Source: Arcobacter sp. UBA7394 (GTDB taxonomy: Bacteria; Campylobacterota; Campylobacteria; Campylobacterales; Arcobacteraceae). From it: DNA of 7,066 nt. This document shows positions 1 to 5,434 of the stretch, in pieces. Under the pieces are notes generated by a model. The model ran no database searches, was not told the DNA's origin, and saw nothing but the letters and a program-made list of their open reading frames with translations. The stretch covers positions 1-7,066 of the forward strand of contig DKNG01000163.1 in the NCBI GenBank assembly GCA_002470185.1. Direction: 5' to 3'. Each line of letters begins with the position of its first letter. Positions within the stretch are counted from its first letter, which is position 1. The translations under genes and the position numbers were made by a program.

Positions 1-881
1 GCTTTTGTAAGTTCATTAATACTTTGGTCTTCTAAAATCTCGATATAAGCAGCTGGCTTATTCGTATGTAAATAATCAATCATTACAGAAGTGTTATCAA
101 AGAATGCAAAATCAACTAATGTAAATACATCATTAATATTCTCTTCTTCCATATAATAAGCATTTGATGATTCATCAACTTTTCTTTTTATTTCCATATC
201 GGCTTTCTTAGCATCTTCATCTCTAACACCAATAGCTGAATGAGGTTTATAAATTAAGATATTATTCTCATTTGCAAGAATTTTTTCTACAAGTTCAACA
301 CCATATTTTGGTACAGAAGTATAATTCATACTAGGATGTGTAGCTTCCCAAGTAGGTGCATATAATATTACATTCTGTCCATCTCTTTTCTCTAATTGCA
401 TTTGATTAATAAAATCAAGCTGTGGTCGCCCTACTTGTATGAATTTATCAGGATTAAAGTTTAATAAATACTCTTCATATCTATCTGTCCCTCTTTGACC
501 TACTGTAAATACATAATCATAGGCTTGAGATTGATTAGATCTCATTGATTCTTTTTCACTTTCGCCATGATTTAAATGAACATGATAACCTCTACTATAT
601 CTTACTGATTGGAAGTTTTTAAGAGAATTATTAATATATAATAATACCGCAAATTCGTTTTCATCATAAAATTCTATTAAATCACTAAATGTCTCAATAT
701 AAACAACTTCAAGAGATTGATCTTTTAAATATTGTTTATAAACCTCATAATCAGTTACAATATATAAAACCTTATGTTTCTTATCTAATTCCTCAAATGG
801 TCTTTGCCATTGTTTTATCTGATAGTATGAGTTAATACCACCAGAAAAATATACTATTACTTCGCAGTTTTTGTAATTCAA
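1..881 (-). CDS. CDP-glycerol glycerophosphotransferase family protein (N-terminal part, gene continues beyond the left edge)
   Basis: Reading the minus strand from a TTG at 881 gives 293 uninterrupted codons up to the window edge. The protein resembles the TagB/TagF glycerophosphotransferase family, which transfers glycerol phosphate from CDP-glycerol to a growing polymer or a sugar acceptor at the cytoplasmic membrane face. Visible family marks are an N-terminal segment ending in IKQWQRP (residues 22-28), HLNHGESEK (102-110) holding the likely catalytic His, VGRPQLD (150-156), YAPTWEA (174-180), YKPH (211-214), and a D-x-TS-x(4)-DYL-x(3)-KP run (262-276) that matches the C-terminal nucleotide-site block. 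The TTG is chosen because GAGG at 887-890 lies 5 bases before it, no ATG precedes residue 113, and the gene begins 8 bases after the tagD stop, so the two are surely cotranscribed. Family assignment is firm. The acceptor and the polymer cannot be told. The remaining C-terminus is not visible. Confidence 0.88.
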   Translation of the reverse strand, partial: MNYKNCEVIVYFSGGINSYYQIKQWQRPFEELDKKHKVLYIVTDYEVYKQYLKDQSLEVVYIETFSDLIEFYDENEFAVLLYINNSLKNFQSVRYSRGYHVHLNHGESEKESMRSNQSQAYDYVFTVGQRGTDRYEEYLLNFNPDKFIQVGRPQLDFINQMQLEKRDGQNVILYAPTWEATHPSMNYTSVPKYGVELVEKILANENNILIYKPHSAIGVRDEDAKKADMEIKRKVDESSNAYYMEEENINDVFTLVDFAFFDNTSVMIDYLHTNKPAAYIEILEDQSINELTK

Positions 882-889
882 TTTAACCT

Positions 890-1282
890 CTATAATGTTT
901 TGATTTTTTCTATAAGTTCTGTAGTTGAGATGTCTGGTGTTCTTGGTAGATATATAACTTCACAAATATCACTAAATTCATCAAACTTTCCTGTCCAATC
1001 ACATCCCATAATGAGACAATCAGCTTTGTGTTTTAGTAAATATTCTCTTTTTAATTCTAGTGATTCTTCTAAAAAAACTTCTGTAACAAAGTTCAATGAT
1101 GAAATAATATGTGTTCTTTCATCTTCAGAATAAAAAGGTTTTCTTCCTTTCTTTTTAAAATTTAATTTATCAGAAGATATTCCAACAACTAACTCATCAC
1201 CATGTGACGCAGCTCTTTCTAGGATTTGTAAATGTCCTAAATGAAAGATGTCAAAAGTTCCAAATGTTAAAACTCTTTTCAT
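890..1282 (-). CDS. tagD: Glycerol-3-phosphate cytidylyltransferase (TagD-like)
   Basis: This enzyme makes CDP-glycerol from CTP and sn-glycerol 3-phosphate in the cytoplasm, releasing pyrophosphate. At 130 residues it is the usual single-domain length (Bacillus subtilis TagD has 129). The N-terminal FGTFDIFHLGH (7-17) contains the HxGH nucleotidyltransferase motif at 14-17. Further TagD marks are MGCDWTGKFD (about 92-101), CEVIYLPRT (about 107-115) and the ISTTELI signature (118-124). The ATG at 1282 has AAGG five bases upstream and gives the expected N-terminus. It is the first gene of a minus-strand unit and is followed at once by a glycerophosphotransferase that would use its product. Related cytidylyltransferases acting on ethanolamine phosphate or other polyols share the fold, but the whole length follows TagD closely, so the glycerol assignment is likely. 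Such pairs in Gram-negative bacteria usually belong to capsule or surface glycan loci. Confidence 0.93.
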   Translation of the reverse strand: MKRVLTFGTFDIFHLGHLQILERAASHGDELVVGISSDKLNFKKKGRKPFYSEDERTHIISSLNFVTEVFLEESLELKREYLLKHKADCLIMGCDWTGKFDEFSDICEVIYLPRTPDISTTELIEKIKTL

Positions 1283-1320
1283 TAATACCTTTTCTTAAAT
1301 AATATCTATAGCATATAACG

Positions 1321-1326
1321 ATTATA
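1321..1326 (-). promoter_or_regulatory. Putative -10 box of the tagD promoter
   Basis: A perfect TATAAT on the minus strand would start transcription near 1314 and give a leader of about 30 bases before the tagD ATG. No convincing -35 hexamer lies upstream, which fits Campylobacterota promoters. A direct repeat of ATATAAC (1313-1319 and 1324-1330, plus-strand reading) with an 11-base period overlaps it. The box is inferred from sequence only, and TATA-like strings are common in such AT-rich DNA. Confidence 0.45.
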
Positions 1327-1391
1327 TAACTTAAAAAATTAATTAGTTATTAAATTTACTATTTACATTAAATCTACAAAATATAGTTTAA

Positions 1392-1444
1392 TTTCATAAA
1401 ATATTGATAAATTTCATTTAAGTTTCATTTAATTTCACTATAAT
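1392..1444 (+). promoter_or_regulatory. Transporter promoter with phased TTTCA repeats and a consensus -10
   Basis: A perfect TATAAT at 1439-1444 lies 25 bases before the TTG start of the transporter gene and predicts a transcript start near 1451, leaving a leader of about 20 bases. In place of a -35 box there are TTTCA units starting at 1392, 1412, 1423 and 1433, spaced by 20, 11 and 10 bases, so all fall on nearly the same face of the helix. Periodic T-rich DNA upstream of the -10 is known from Campylobacter sigma-70 promoters. The repeats could instead be direct-repeat sites for an OmpR/PhoB-type regulator. Confidence 0.55.
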
Positions 1445-1458
1445 TACCTAAAAATTTT

Positions 1459-1472
1459 AGGGGTTTTTTTTG
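1459..1472 (+). promoter_or_regulatory. Ribosome binding site deciding the TTG start of the transporter
   Basis: AGGGG at 1459-1463 is six bases before the TTG at 1470. Translation from this TTG gives the standard family N-terminus (FSRIGFILAAAGSAVGLGN), so the non-ATG start is well supported. A run of eight T residues (1464-1471) fills the spacer and runs into the start codon. Confidence 0.75.
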
Positions 1473-2804
1473 AATAAATTTTCAAGAATTGGATTTATCC
1501 TTGCTGCAGCGGGTTCTGCTGTTGGTTTAGGAAACATATGGAAATTCCCATATGTTACAGGAGAGTATGGAGGTGGTGCATTTGTACTAGTATACCTTCT
1601 TGCTATTTTATTTATTGGTTTAACAGTATTCTTAGCAGAAGCAGTTATCGGTCAAAACGCACAATCAGATGTAGCTACGTCATTTGTAAAGACTTCAAAA
1701 TCTAAAAATGAAAATTGGAAGTTCGCAGGATTTATGATTATTAGTGGTTTACTAATTTTATCATTCTATTCAGTTGTATTAGGATGGATTTTAAATTATG
1801 TATTTACTTCATTCTCAGCTCTACCTACTGAAGCTGCTGTTGCAGGAGCTGCCTTTGAAAAATTAATTAGTGATGATATTGGTTCATTAATTGTTTATCA
1901 TACACTTATTGCTGGAACTGTAGTATTTATTGTTCTAAAAGGTATCAAAGACGGAATTGAAAAAATCAACTTAATCTTAATGCCATTATTAGGGCTTATT
2001 TTAGGTGGATTATTAATCTATGCATTAACATTAGATTCATTCTCACAAGCTGTATCATTTATGTTTACACCTGATTTCTCTAAGATTAATGGCGATGCAT
2101 TATTAGCAGCATTAGGACAAGCATTCTTTACACTATCACTTGGTGTTGGTACGATTATGACTTATTCAGCATCATTACCAAAAGAAGCTAACTTTGTTAA
2201 ATCATCATTTATGGTTGCTATTGTTGATACAAGTATTGCAATTATTGCTGGTTTAATTATTTTCTCATTCCTATTTGAAGCTGGTGCTCCAAGTGCTGCT
2301 GGTCCTGGATTAGTATTTATTTCCTTACCAGTTATTTTCTCTGGATGGGGAGTATTAGGTCAAGTTATTGCTGTTTCATTCTTTGTTGCATTAGTATTCG
2401 CAGGAATTACTTCTGCTGTATCAATGATTGAACCATCACTTAAATTCTTCATTGAAAGATTTAATTTTACTAGAAGAAAAGCTACTATTCTTTGTGGTTC
2501 TATTTTCTATGTATTAGGTATTGTTGCATTATTATCAATGTCTAAATCTTATGGTGCTGAATTAACATTCTTTGGTAAAAATGCCTTTGATTGGATGGAC
2601 TTTGCAACATCATCTGTAATGATGCCATTAGCTGCATTATTAACTTGTATTTTCTTAGGATATTTTGTTGATCAAGATATGTTAAAAGAGAAGTTTACAA
2701 AACACACAAGTCAAGCAGTATTTAATATCTGGTATTCGCTGATCAGATATATTGTACCTCTTGCAATTATTGTTTTATTCTTAAATAAATTAGGATTAAT
2801 ATAA
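1470..2804 (+). CDS. Sodium-dependent transporter, neurotransmitter:sodium symporter (SNF) family
   Basis: This is a secondary transporter of the inner membrane expected to import an amino acid or related solute together with sodium. The 444 residues contain about eleven hydrophobic segments, roughly at 8-28, 36-58, 84-112, 138-157, 164-187, 208-232, 245-268, 295-325, 338-358, 372-398 and 418-440, as in bacterial members such as MhsT. The family signature GSAVGLGNIWKFPY is at 15-28 in helix 1. The unwound centre of helix 6 reads FFTLSLGVG (219-227), and helix 8 carries GITSAVS (312-318), where T314 and S315 fit the second sodium site of LeuT. At 226 a valine stands where LeuT has Phe259 in the substrate pocket, so the substrate need not be leucine. 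The gene stands alone with its own promoter and a hairpin downstream. The neighbours do not reveal the substrate. It starts with TTG. Confidence 0.95.
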   Translation: MNKFSRIGFILAAAGSAVGLGNIWKFPYVTGEYGGGAFVLVYLLAILFIGLTVFLAEAVIGQNAQSDVATSFVKTSKSKNENWKFAGFMIISGLLILSFYSVVLGWILNYVFTSFSALPTEAAVAGAAFEKLISDDIGSLIVYHTLIAGTVVFIVLKGIKDGIEKINLILMPLLGLILGGLLIYALTLDSFSQAVSFMFTPDFSKINGDALLAALGQAFFTLSLGVGTIMTYSASLPKEANFVKSSFMVAIVDTSIAIIAGLIIFSFLFEAGAPSAAGPGLVFISLPVIFSGWGVLGQVIAVSFFVALVFAGITSAVSMIEPSLKFFIERFNFTRRKATILCGSIFYVLGIVALLSMSKSYGAELTFFGKNAFDWMDFATSSVMMPLAALLTCIFLGYFVDQDMLKEKFTKHTSQAVFNIWYSLIRYIVPLAIIVLFLNKLGLI

Positions 2805-2813
2805 TACTTTAAT

Positions 2814-2836
2814 CAAAGGCTTAGGCCTTTGGTTTT
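2814..2836. terminator. Hairpin between convergent genes, probable terminator
   Basis: CAAAGGC (2814-2820) pairs with GCCTTTG (2825-2831) over a four-base loop. GTTTTC follows on the plus strand, so the likely use is ending the transporter transcript. The T-run is short, so termination may be leaky. In the other direction the hairpin is followed only by a weak AT-rich stretch. It fills most of the 32 bases between the transporter stop and the kinase stop. Confidence 0.6.
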
Positions 2837-3976
2837 CTACATAGATAAACACTTAGCTATATTAAAAGCTGTTAGTTCTAAATTTCTTTTTGATTCTTTT
2901 TTAATTGTTTTAAAATCCATAGATATTGGTGTTATATCAAAAACTGCATCAATACCATAATCAAATACTATTTCATAATCATTACTTACACATCCAGCAA
3001 TTGCTATTACTTTCTTATCATATTTTTTTGCTAGTTTTGCTACACCAATTGGTGTTTTACCATTAATTGTTTGAGAATCAATTTTACCTTCACCTGTGAT
3101 TACTAAATCTGCTTCTTTTATTAACTCTTCTAAACCAGCTTTATCCATAACTATATCAATACCACTTTTTAGTTTTGCATTTAAAAATGTAATTAAGGCA
3201 AATCCCAATCCTCCAGCAGCTCCACAGCCTTCAATGTCTCGTCTATCTACACCTAGAGTATTCTCACATAAATCTGCAAATTTTGAGATATTAGAATCAA
3301 GAGTTTTTATCATCTCTTCATTAGCACCTTTTTGTTTTCCAAAAACAAAAGAAGCTCCATTTGAACCACATAAAGGATTTTTTACATCACAAGCAACTTC
3401 GATATTAATATCTTTGAATTTATCTTTTAATAAGCTTGCATCAAAACTAACAATACTTTCTAAGTCTTTCCCACATACTAAAGGTAAAATATTGTTTTTC
3501 TTATCATAGAAAACAACACCTAAAGCTTGAAGCATTCCAATACCACAATCATTTGTAGCACTACCTCCAAGACCTAAAACAAAATCTTTAACACCATTAT
3601 CTAAGGCATGATTTATTAATTGACCAAAACCATATGAGCTTGTATTCATAGGATTTTTTTCATCTTGGCTTAATAACTCTAATCCACTAGCACTTGCCAT
3701 TTCAATAATTGCAGTTTTTTTATCACCTAATATTCCATAAAAAGATTCTATTTCACGAAAAAGAGGATCATTAACTTTTGTTTTTATAATTTTCCCAGAA
3801 GTTGAATCTACTAAAACTTCTACAGTACCCTCACCTCCATCAGCTAGGGGAACTGTGAAGAAGTTGGCATTAGGAAATACTCTTTGAAAACCCTTTTTTA
3901 TACCAATACAAACTTCTTTAGCACTCATAGTTTCTTTAAAAGAATCAGGGGCAATTATGATATTTTCTTTATTCAT
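2837..3976 (-). CDS. Glycerate kinase (GarK/GlxK family, glycerate 2-kinase type)
   Basis: The enzyme phosphorylates D-glycerate with ATP in the cytoplasm; this family characteristically yields 2-phosphoglycerate, feeding glycerate from glyoxylate, glycine or serine breakdown into glycolysis or gluconeogenesis. The 379 residues match the usual length near 380. Visible blocks are APDSFK (9-14), DGGEGT (46-51), the glycine-rich GLGGSATND (135-143), CDVKNPLCG (196-204), CGAAGGLG (251-258) and TGEGKID-x-Q (294-302). An upstream in-frame TTG at 4018 would add 14 residues, but it lies before the TATAAT at 4008-4013 and so would not be in the transcript. The ATG at 3976 also starts right before the conserved first strand. 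The Shine-Dalgarno sequence is weak (AAAGAAAA). No pathway partner such as tartronate semialdehyde reductase is in the window. The gene appears to be monocistronic and is divergent from the DCC gene. Confidence 0.94.
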   Translation of the reverse strand: MNKENIIIAPDSFKETMSAKEVCIGIKKGFQRVFPNANFFTVPLADGGEGTVEVLVDSTSGKIIKTKVNDPLFREIESFYGILGDKKTAIIEMASASGLELLSQDEKNPMNTSSYGFGQLINHALDNGVKDFVLGLGGSATNDCGIGMLQALGVVFYDKKNNILPLVCGKDLESIVSFDASLLKDKFKDINIEVACDVKNPLCGSNGASFVFGKQKGANEEMIKTLDSNISKFADLCENTLGVDRRDIEGCGAAGGLGFALITFLNAKLKSGIDIVMDKAGLEELIKEADLVITGEGKIDSQTINGKTPIGVAKLAKKYDKKVIAIAGCVSNDYEIVFDYGIDAVFDITPISMDFKTIKKESKRNLELTAFNIAKCLSM

Positions 3977-4007
3977 TATTTTTCTTTTTAATTTTAATCT
4001 TAGGTGT

Positions 4008-4013
4008 ATTATA
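4008..4013 (-). promoter_or_regulatory. -10 box of the glycerate kinase promoter
   Basis: A perfect TATAAT on the minus strand predicts a start near 4001 and a leader of about 25 bases before the ATG at 3976. The -35 region (about 4031-4036) is poor. The box lies inside the extra N-terminal codons that a naive longest-frame reading would assign to the kinase, which argues against that longer form. Confidence 0.6.
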
Positions 4014-4025
4014 GCCAATGTTAAG

Positions 4026-4056
4026 TACTATACGTTTAAGCAAAATATAATGAAGG
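4026..4056 (+). promoter_or_regulatory. Candidate promoter elements and Shine-Dalgarno sequence for the DCC gene
   Basis: Two -10-like strings precede the gene: TACTAT at 4026-4031 and a perfect TATAAT at 4046-4051. The perfect one predicts a start near 4058, only about 6 bases before the TTG and downstream of the AAGG (4053-4056) that would serve as ribosome binding site seven bases before the TTG. The weaker box would give a leader that keeps AAGG. Either the upstream box is used, or the message is nearly leaderless. Confidence 0.35.
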
Positions 4057-4063
4057 CTAAATT

Positions 4064-4450
4064 TTGATTATGATTTACGATAGTAATTGTACATTATGTG
4101 AATCTTCTGTTCATTGGATTATTAAAAACGATAAAAATAAACATTTTAAATTTTTAAGTGCCCATTCAAGATTAGGTAAAAACTACTTATTAAAATACAA
4201 TCTTGACCCAGATGATTTAGAAACTGTAACATTAATAAGAAATGATATTGCATATATAAAAAGTGATGCTGTTCTAGAAACTGCAAAAGAGCTAGATGGT
4301 TATTGGAAACTATTTTATATATTCAAAATCATACCAAGATTTTTAAGAGACAAAATATATATGTATGTTTCAAAAAATAGATTTAAACTTTTTGGTGATA
4401 GGGAGAAATGTATATTATCAGATGATGAGATCAAAGATAGATTTATTTAG
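4064..4450 (+). CDS. DCC1-like (DUF393) thiol-disulfide oxidoreductase family protein
   Basis: This small protein of 128 residues has the mark of the DCC/DUF393 family: YDSNCTLC near the N-terminus with the CxxC pair at C9 and C12, then KSDAVL (66-71) and the conserved C-terminal segment IPRFLRDKIYMYVSKNRFKLFG (start at 90, ends near 111), followed by a late Cys and an acidic end. The family has a thioredoxin-like fold and is predicted to do thiol-disulfide exchange, but physiological substrates are mostly unknown. No signal peptide or membrane helix is seen, so it is probably cytoplasmic. The TTG at 4064 is preferred to the ATG at 4070 because AAGG lies seven bases before it and the longer form keeps the first beta strand. 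The gene is flanked by its own promoter region and a strong terminator, so it is probably transcribed alone. Confidence 0.85.
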   Translation: MIMIYDSNCTLCESSVHWIIKNDKNKHFKFLSAHSRLGKNYLLKYNLDPDDLETVTLIRNDIAYIKSDAVLETAKELDGYWKLFYIFKIIPRFLRDKIYMYVSKNRFKLFGDREKCILSDDEIKDRFI

Positions 4451-4455
4451 CCAAT

Positions 4456-4496
4456 AAAAAAAGGGGAGAAATACGCAGATTTCATCCCCTTTTTTA
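4456..4496. terminator. Strong bidirectional Rho-independent terminator
   Basis: A-tract plus GGGGA and GAAAT (4457-4472) pairs with ATTTC and TCCCC plus T-tract (4479-4495), with one bulged A at 4484 and a six-base loop ACGCAG. The plus strand ends in six T and the minus strand in seven T, so it works for the DCC gene ending six bases before it and for any minus-strand transcript coming from the exonuclease side. Confidence 0.92.
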
Positions 4497-4569
4497 CATT
4501 AATTACGTAAACTCTCTGTTTACATTTCACTGTATAGTGAACTTTTATTTAATTAAATTTGTTACAATA

Positions 4570-4593
4570 TTAAAAATGATAATCCTTTGTCAT
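4570..4593 (-). CDS. Mini reading frame of 7 codons with a strong Shine-Dalgarno sequence
   Basis: ATG at 4593 opens the peptide MTKDYHF and stops at TAA 4572-4570. GGAGG at 4603-4599 precedes it by five bases, the best ribosome binding site in the window. An in-frame ATG at 4605 could extend it to 11 residues but then overlaps that site. The frame sits inside the enclosing stem of the candidate small RNA, and its stop codon is in the closing part of that stem. No codon run suggests classical amino-acid attenuation, and no gene follows before the terminator, so it is not an ordinary leader peptide. It may be chance, or the RNA may bind ribosomes. Confidence 0.3.
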   Translation of the reverse strand: MTKDYHF

Positions 4594-4622
4594 TAGCACC
4601 TCCATATTGTTTGGTTACTCTA

Positions 4623-4651
4623 ATTATAACATCATTTTAAGTTAAAGCCAA
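4623..4651 (-). promoter_or_regulatory. Promoter with both boxes at the end of the exonuclease gene
   Basis: TTGGCT (4651-4646) and TATAAT (4628-4623) are separated by exactly 17 bases, the most canonical promoter in the window. The -35 box lies inside the last codons of the exonuclease gene. It points toward the structured region and the terminator, where no ordinary gene exists. Confidence 0.6.
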
Positions 4652-4657
4652 CTTAAA
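4636..4657. repeat. Inverted repeat over the exonuclease stop codon and the -35 box
   Basis: TTTAAGTT (4636-4643) and AACTTAAA (4650-4657) form a perfect eight-base inverted repeat with a six-base spacer. It covers the last codons and stop of the exonuclease gene and the -35 box of the following promoter. No T-run follows, so it is unlikely to be an intrinsic terminator. It could be an operator or a stabilising 3' hairpin. Confidence 0.5.
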
Positions 4658-5434
4658 TTCACTCAAATTATTTTCAAAATGATTTTCTTGAAACTTTTCT
4701 TTAAACCATTCTGGTAAAATTTCAAGTAAATATGGATACTTAATAAGCATTGTTAAAAATACATCGTAAACACAAGAAGAATCTTCACTAGCATATTTAA
4801 TTTGAGACTCTGTAAGTTGCCTATTTTCCCAGTTTGAACGAGAAGCTCTACCTGTTTTTTGTAATCTTTGATTTAAGAAAAATAGTACACTTTTTTTAGC
4901 TCCTACTTCATTTGGATATGAAAGTTTTGATTTAAATAATGCACCAAAATCAATACAACTTTTTAAATGGATTTTATACTCATCAAATAAAGATTTACTG
5001 TCTCCTCTAAGACCAATTCCTACTTTTGTTACATCAGGACTTGATAAAACATCTAATAATGGGCTTAGATTTTGTATTTTTTGAACTTGAATTACATAAG
5101 AGTAATTTTGATCTGACAATTGAACAATTGCCATTTTACTTGGAGTTTCACCTTTTTTGAATACTGGTTTTTGTTCTGTATCAAAACCTACAATTTTTGA
5201 TTTTATGATATTTTTTATAGCAATATTTAACTGTTTTTGATTATCAATAATTTGAACTTTTCTTTCTCCTACAGTGTATGCAGTTTTATCTTTGTCATCT
5301 AAATCATTGATGTGATCTAATTTTGCAAGAAATTCTAAAAACTCTAAAGTAGATGTATCTACATCAGAAAGTGCAGTGTCAAAAGCCGAATTATAGGCTT
5401 GTTTTAATTTTATAGCAGAGTCTTCTCCACACAT
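4637..5434 (-). CDS. 3'-5' exonuclease, RNase D/WRN-type DEDDy domain
   Basis: The protein carries a DEDD-superfamily exonuclease domain, which removes nucleotides from 3' ends of RNA or DNA with two metal ions. Counting from the ATG at 5434 (265 residues), motif I is VGFDTEQKP with D85 and E87, motif II is VGIGLRGD with D145, and motif III is KYASEDS with Y214 and D218, so all catalytic residues are present. SNWENRQLTESQ just before motif III is typical of the WRN/RNase D type. No HRDC domain follows, so it is not full-length RNase D. About 60 mostly helical N-terminal residues precede the domain and are not recognised. The ATG has no Shine-Dalgarno sequence; translation may start 18 codons upstream at an ATA (5488), giving 283 residues. 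It is downstream of dgt in the same transcript. Whether it acts on RNA or DNA cannot be told. Confidence 0.9.
   Translation of the reverse strand: MCGEDSAIKLKQAYNSAFDTALSDVDTSTLEFLEFLAKLDHINDLDDKDKTAYTVGERKVQIIDNQKQLNIAIKNIIKSKIVGFDTEQKPVFKKGETPSKMAIVQLSDQNYSYVIQVQKIQNLSPLLDVLSSPDVTKVGIGLRGDSKSLFDEYKIHLKSCIDFGALFKSKLSYPNEVGAKKSVLFFLNQRLQKTGRASRSNWENRQLTESQIKYASEDSSCVYDVFLTMLIKYPYLLEILPEWFKEKFQENHFENNLSEFKLALT

Larger units (their letters stand above)
4456..4616 (-). ncRNA. Candidate structured small RNA of about 160 nt
   Basis: The intergenic stretch between the exonuclease stop and the terminator has all parts of an independent minus-strand transcription unit. A promoter (TTGGCT at 4651-4646, 17-base spacer, TATAAT at 4628-4623) predicts a start near 4616. 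Four stem-loops follow in order: an outer stem ACAATAT/ATATTGT (4610-4604 with 4570-4564) enclosing an inner stem AATGA/TCATT (4594-4590 with 4579-4575); TTCACT/AGTGAA (4541-4536 with 4531-4526) with a four-base loop; GTAAAC/GTTTAC (4523-4518 with 4512-4507) with a five-base loop; and the strong terminator. Between them lies the perfect palindrome ATTTAATTAAAT (4547-4558). I do not recognise it as a known RNA family. It could also be the 3' end of the exonuclease message, or the messenger for the tiny reading frame inside it. Confidence 0.5.

Noticed and set aside
900..1133. Plus-strand open frame of 77 codons antisense to tagD
   Set aside because: It lies wholly opposite a well-recognised cytidylyltransferase gene, is rich in Ser and Phe as expected of an antisense reading of AT-rich coding DNA, and has no family resemblance.
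3096..3509. Plus-strand open frame of 137 codons antisense to glycerate kinase
   Set aside because: It is the mirror of conserved kinase sequence, low in complexity (Ser, Phe, Lys, Ile), with no recognisable domain or promoter.
4547..4558. Perfect palindrome ATTTAATTAAAT as a protein-binding site
   Set aside because: It is pure AT in a very AT-rich intergenic region, where such palindromes arise by chance; kept only as part of the description of the candidate RNA.
4456..4636. Known RNA families (tmRNA, 6S, 4.5S SRP RNA, RNase P RNA, common riboswitches)
   Set aside because: None of the conserved sequence blocks of these RNAs as I know them is visible, and the length does not fit tmRNA or RNase P RNA.
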